Shown piece after piece: positions 60,530-64,000 of a stretch of 64,000 nt of DNA. Source of the DNA: Sulfolobus tengchongensis (GTDB lineage Archaea; Thermoproteota; Thermoprotei_A; Sulfolobales; Sulfolobaceae); NCBI RefSeq assembly GCF_036967215.1, contig NZ_CP146016.1, positions 1,454,501 to 1,518,500 on the forward strand. The letters run 5' to 3'. A program made the translations under genes and the position numbers. The notes below the pieces were generated by a model. The model ran no database searches. It saw only the letters and a list, made by a program, of their open reading frames with translations, and was not told the origin of the DNA. The first letter of the stretch is position 1. Every line of letters starts with the position of its first letter.

Positions 60530-61062
60530 GTTTGAATGAAATAAGGGATAGGTTACAAAGGGAGATTTCTCAATCGCTAACTGCACTTAATAACGTAGTG
60601 AAGACCACTGGGTTGCCAATAGTTAATGAACAGAAGACTAATAATCCGCTTTGGGTCGATGTCAGAGAAATAGATCTAAGATATCAAATTCCCGTTAAAA
60701 AGGTTAGTAAGTTCTTCGAAGGTTTAAAGGAAGGTAAGGTATTAGCTACCAAATGTCCAAAATGTAATTCAATATATTTTCCTCCTCAAGATGATTGCCC
60801 AAAATGTAAGATTTCTAACCTAGATTGGATTGAGATGCCTAAGGAAGGTGAAATTGTAGCTTTTACTGTAATTAACGTTAAACCTCCTTCTTTCTCTCAC
60901 TATCAAGATTACATAGTGGGAATCGCGAGAATGAGTAATGGTGTTAATGTATTAGCTTGGGTAAGGTCAAAAGAAGTAAGAATTGGAATGAAGGTTAGAC
61001 TTGAGGTAGTAAAAAGGGAACCAGAGGGTTATTTAACGTATGAGTTAATCCCCATAGGGTAA
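60526..61062 (+). CDS. DUF35 OB-fold protein with zinc ribbon, thiolase partner
   Basis: 178 residues. Zn ribbon LATKCPKCNSIYFPPQDDCPKC (split: CPKCNSIYF...CPKC, about 82-99) with the OB-fold KEGEIVAFTVINVKPPSFSH...VGIARMSNG. DUF35 proteins hold thiolase and HMG-CoA synthase in an archaeal acyl-transfer complex and bind the CoA arm. The N-terminal 75 residues are an added helical part. Overlaps the thiolase gene. Confidence 0.88.
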
Positions 61063-61067
61063 AATGC

Positions 61068-62174
61068 ATGATAAAGAACGTAGCTGTAATAGGAGCGGGA
61101 ACAATGGGACATGGAATTGCTGAAGTAGTAGCCATTGCAGGATATAGTGTTTATCTAAGTGATGTTTCTCAAGAAATATTAAATAATGCGTTAGAAAAAA
61201 TTAGGTGGAGTTTAGGGAAGCTATATGAGAAGGGGCAATTGAAGGAGAGCGATAAGACAATAATTGATAGGATTAGGACTACTGTGGGAATTACTAATGA
61301 GTTAAAGGAGGTGGATTTTGTAATAGAAGCAGTGCCTGAAAAATTAGATTTAAAGCGACAAATATTTTCTAGACTTGAAGAGATAGTTGCTGACACTACA
61401 ATATTGTCAACTAATACTAGTAGTTTACCAATTACTGAAATAGCCTCTGCTGTCAGAAGGCAAGAAAGGGTAGTTGGTACACACTTCTTTAACCCTCCAG
61501 TAATAATGCAATTAGTTGAGGTAATAAGAGGTAATAGAACTTCTGATAATACGCTCAATACTGCATACGAGTTCATAAAGACCCTTAATAAGAAGCCAAT
61601 ATTGGTACATAAGGATGTACCGGGGTTTGTTGTGAATAGAGTGCTATTGAGGATTATAACTAATGCATGTATGCTAGTGGAAAAGAATATTGCGGACTAT
61701 AGGACTGTGGATGCAGTAGCACGATACAAACTAGGTCTCCCAATGGGAATATTTGAGCTTGTAGATTATACTGGAGTAGACGTTAACTATTACGTCAGCT
61801 CTGCTATGATAGAAAGAGGGTTTAAGGCATATCAGTGCAAAATCTTAGAGGAAATGACAAAGAGAGGAGAGTTAGGAGTTAAAAGCGGTAAAGGTTTCTA
61901 CACATATCCATCTAACAGATACGTTAAAGTTAACTTATCCCCAGATCTCGCTGAAAAGTTAAATCCGTTATATCTAATTGCCCCAGCAATTAAAGAGGCA
62001 AATTGGATGGTTGAAGAAGGTATTGCGAGTAAAGAGGATATAGATTTAGGCGTCAAATTAGGGTTAAACTTCCCTAAGGGTATTTTCGATTATGAAAGAG
62101 AATTCGGAAAGGAAAACGTAACTAGAGCGTTAGAAGAACTAAAGAGAATTTCTGGTGAAGAAGAATATTTATAA
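61068..62174 (+). CDS. 3-hydroxyacyl-CoA dehydrogenase
   Basis: 368 residues. NAD loop VAVIGAGTMGHGIAEVVAIAGY (split as GAGTMGHGIAEV, about 9-20), catalytic region HFFNPPVIMQLVEVIRG (about 141-157) and PGFVVNRVLLRIITNA. It oxidises 3-hydroxyacyl-CoA to 3-oxoacyl-CoA before thiolase. Many Sulfolobales proteins fuse this to enoyl-CoA hydratase; here the hydratase domain is absent. Last gene of the cluster. Confidence 0.9.
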   Translation: MIKNVAVIGAGTMGHGIAEVVAIAGYSVYLSDVSQEILNNALEKIRWSLGKLYEKGQLKESDKTIIDRIRTTVGITNELKEVDFVIEAVPEKLDLKRQIFSRLEEIVADTTILSTNTSSLPITEIASAVRRQERVVGTHFFNPPVIMQLVEVIRGNRTSDNTLNTAYEFIKTLNKKPILVHKDVPGFVVNRVLLRIITNACMLVEKNIADYRTVDAVARYKLGLPMGIFELVDYTGVDVNYYVSSAMIERGFKAYQCKILEEMTKRGELGVKSGKGFYTYPSNRYVKVNLSPDLAEKLNPLYLIAPAIKEANWMVEEGIASKEDIDLGVKLGLNFPKGIFDYEREFGKENVTRALEELKRISGEEEYL

Positions 62175-62200
62175 TAGATAAGTAAAAAATCTTTGCTTAT

Positions 62201-62668
62201 CTACTTAATTTTCTTTACGAAATCACAATATATTTCTCTAAATCCCATCTTTCTATAGAACGATACTGCTATTAAATTTCTAGATGGGAATTGGGCTGCT
62301 AATATTTCTATACCCCTTTCCCTAAGCTCATCCTCTATAAACTTCACTATTTCATTACCTACTCCCTGCCTTCTGTATGAAGGGTGGACGTAAAATTCCC
62401 TAATTACCGCTTCCTTGTCTGGAACATAGAATAACCTATCTACTATCATAACCCTAGCCGCGCCTACTATTTTGCCCTGATCTTCTGCTATAACTAACAT
62501 TTCATTTGAATCATCAAGGCTCTTTTCTACCATCTTGCTAACTCTTTCCTCTAAGTTTTCTGGTACTAGTAATAATGGATCAAATTCACTATTTAATCTA
62601 TACATCCTACTGAAAAAGTCTACTAAAGTTCTAGAATCTTCTTTGGTGGCCTTTCTTACGGTGACCAT
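62201..62668 (-). CDS. GNAT-family N-acetyltransferase
   Basis: 155 residues. Acetyl-CoA loop [21 protein letters not shown] (about 91-111) with the RxxGxG pattern, and [11 protein letters not shown] near the C-terminus. It could modify a small molecule or protein; substrate unknown. Overlaps the malic-enzyme gene's end by 13 nt, so both are one operon. Confidence 0.82.
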   Translation of the reverse strand: MVTVRKATKEDSRTLVDFFSRMYRLNSEFDPLLLVPENLEERVSKMVEKSLDDSNEMLVIAEDQGKIVGAARVMIVDRLFYVPDKEAVIREFYVHPSYRRQGVGNEIVKFIEDELRERGIEILAAQFPSRNLIAVSFYRKMGFREIYCDFVKKIK

Positions 62669-63939
62669 GTGGATACCACCAGATTCATTATCTTCCTAGC
62701 CCTTAATATTCTCTGCTTAGCCATTTCTCTAAATTCTTCCCTAGTCTTCTTAACCCTCGCTAAACCTAATTCCACTGCTTTACTCGCAACTGCAGCAGCT
62801 TCCTCATAAAAGGCATCCCACTCATCCATTCTAGGAATAATATAGTTTTCATTTATTCCTTTATCCCTAGCATATTTTGCAAGAGCCTCAGAAGCAGCAA
62901 TTATCATTTCATCCGTAACTGCCTTAGCTCTACTATCTAAAATTCCCCTAAATATTGCTGGAAATATTAAGGAGTTATTGACTTGATTGGGGAAATCACT
63001 CCTACCAGTAGCCACTATTTTAGCCCCAGCCTCTTTAGCCTCTTGTGGCCATATTTCGGGTACTGGGTTTGCCAATGCGAATACTATGGAATCCTTATTC
63101 ATCAAACTTATCCATTCTTTCTTAATCACATTTGGCCCTGGAGTTGATGCAGCTACGACTACATCTGCACCATTAAATGCGTCCTTTATTTCCTTAGCTT
63201 CCCACTTATTTGTCTTTATAGCTAGCTCATACTTCCACTTATGATATAACATTAAGTGATCCACATCTTCTCTATCAGCATATAGTGGACCTTTACTATC
63301 TATCATCACCATATTTTCATATTTGAATCCATATTTGGCCAAAATCCTAGCGGCAGCAATATTAGAAGCACCAGTACCATAAAATACCACTTTACTCTCT
63401 CTTGGATCCTTATTGGTTAAAATCATGGCATTTATCAAACCAGCTAAAATGGCACCAGCAGTACCTTGCTGATCATCATGCCACACCGGTATATTTAAAA
63501 TCGATTGTAACTTTTCCAGAATGTAGAAACATTTTGGTGATTCTATATCTTCTAAGTTTATACCACCAAAGGATGTTTCTAATGCCTTTACGACATTTAC
63601 AAATTCATCAGCACTCTTTACATTAATTGGTAATGGAATAGCATCTACACCACCTAGATATTTGAATAAAAGAGCCTTACCCTCCATTACTGGCATTGCG
63701 GCTATGGGACCTATGTTTCCCAATCCTAAAACCCTTGTACCATCTGTTACAACTCCTATTGTATTCCATCTACTTGTTAACTCAAAGCTCTTATCTGGAT
63801 CCTTATAAATGGCCTTAGATACTTCAGCTACTCCAGGGGTATATATAAGGGCGAAATCATTATAAGAGGTAATGGGGATTTTAGGATATATCTCTATTTT
63901 CCCCTCATATTTCTTCGAAAGTTCTATTGGATCTGGCAT
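62656..63939 (-). CDS. Malic enzyme (NAD(P)-dependent, oxaloacetate-decarboxylating)
   Basis: 427 residues of the short archaeal/bacterial type. [20 protein letters not shown] near 27-46, [29 protein letters not shown] (metal and malate site, about 134-160), NAD(P) loop [21 protein letters not shown] (about 173-193). It converts malate to pyruvate and CO2, making NAD(P)H. It feeds pyruvate to the oxidoreductase and PEP-forming enzymes. Confidence 0.92.
   Translation of the reverse strand: MPDPIELSKKYEGKIEIYPKIPITSYNDFALIYTPGVAEVSKAIYKDPDKSFELTSRWNTIGVVTDGTRVLGLGNIGPIAAMPVMEGKALLFKYLGGVDAIPLPINVKSADEFVNVVKALETSFGGINLEDIESPKCFYILEKLQSILNIPVWHDDQQGTAGAILAGLINAMILTNKDPRESKVVFYGTGASNIAAARILAKYGFKYENMVMIDSKGPLYADREDVDHLMLYHKWKYELAIKTNKWEAKEIKDAFNGADVVVAASTPGPNVIKKEWISLMNKDSIVFALANPVPEIWPQEAKEAGAKIVATGRSDFPNQVNNSLIFPAIFRGILDSRAKAVTDEMIIAASEALAKYARDKGINENYIIPRMDEWDAFYEEAAAVASKAVELGLARVKKTREEFREMAKQRILRARKIMNLVVSTWSP
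62669..62700 (-). promoter_or_regulatory. Coupled start of the GNAT gene inside the malic-enzyme end
   Basis: The GNAT ATG (62668) lies within the last codons of the malic enzyme, and GGTGG at 62671-62679 (minus strand, TGGTGGTATCC) stands a few bases before it. This suggests translational coupling rather than a separate promoter. Confidence 0.4.
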
Positions 63940-64000
63940 GATAAAAGATATACTGTAAACAAATTTATAAATAAATACGCTTACTCTTTTTAGATAGCTT

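Overview
The window looks like chromosome from a thermoacidophilic crenarchaeon of the order Sulfolobales, very probably Saccharolobus/Sulfolobus close to S. solfataricus. The signs are an AT-rich sequence, TATA-led genes with little or no leader, a glcS/glcTUV glucose transporter with a class III (PibD-type) signal peptide, an Sso10a-like winged-helix regulator, fused EtfBA and fused alpha/gamma 2-oxoacid:ferredoxin oxidoreductase, and a 24-bp CRISPR repeat ending in GAAAG. The strain is inferred, not proven.

Layout. 1-9 kb: end of an HMA-domain gene, an MFS transporter, the divergent glucose ABC transporter (glcVUT on minus, glcS on plus), then an unexplained structured non-coding stretch (7.4-7.8 kb) ahead of a 29-codon ORF with a strong Shine-Dalgarno sequence, then a metallopeptidase and a creatininase-family hydrolase. 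9-16 kb: a membrane-anchored double-AAA ATPase, two membrane proteins, an MscS channel, a compact structured non-coding element (14.1-14.4 kb), an Sso10a-like regulator and an acetate-transporter-like gene interrupted by TAG. 16-29 kb: formate dehydrogenase with DUF1641 protein and FdhD, a lone PEP-synthase-type ATP-binding domain, an ETF / ETF:quinone oxidoreductase operon (etfBA-fixC-fixX), and 2-oxoacid:ferredoxin oxidoreductase. 29-45 kb: small hypotheticals, a K+-channel/RCK protein, FMN reductase, a cupin / metallo-beta-lactamase / carboxymuconolactone-decarboxylase-like / aldo-keto reductase group, a formamidase, an acyl-CoA synthetase, a glycosyltransferase, a second fixC-fixX pair and a universal stress protein. 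46.4-47.9 kb: a CRISPR array (23 repeats) with its leader and no cas genes in the window. 48-64 kb: aldo-keto reductase, 2-oxoacid dehydrogenase E1 alpha/beta, a solitary IS200/IS605-type tnpB, DedA, an XdhC-like protein, and a fatty-acid/acyl-CoA oxidation cluster (alcohol dehydrogenase, acyl-CoA dehydrogenase, acyl-CoA synthetase, thiolase, DUF35 protein, 3-hydroxyacyl-CoA dehydrogenase), then malic enzyme.

How the parts fit. Acyl-CoA dehydrogenase can pass electrons through EtfBA and FixC/FixX to quinone. Acyl-CoA synthetases and thiolase feed acetyl-CoA, 2-oxoacid oxidoreductase and malic enzyme link it to central metabolism, and formate dehydrogenase supplies or drains reducing power. 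No enoyl-CoA hydratase, E2/E3, Cas or TnpA gene is seen here.

The most distinctive non-genic structure is a family of about 100-bp inverted-repeat elements (at least six copies between 25 and 51.5 kb). Two copies are flanked by 9-bp target duplications, so they are MITEs. Other points for a second look: the CRISPR leader palindrome and a spacerless degenerate repeat at the distal end, a FixX paralogue lacking one cluster cysteine, a K+ channel with a TVGLY filter, and abrupt codon-style patches inside glcS.
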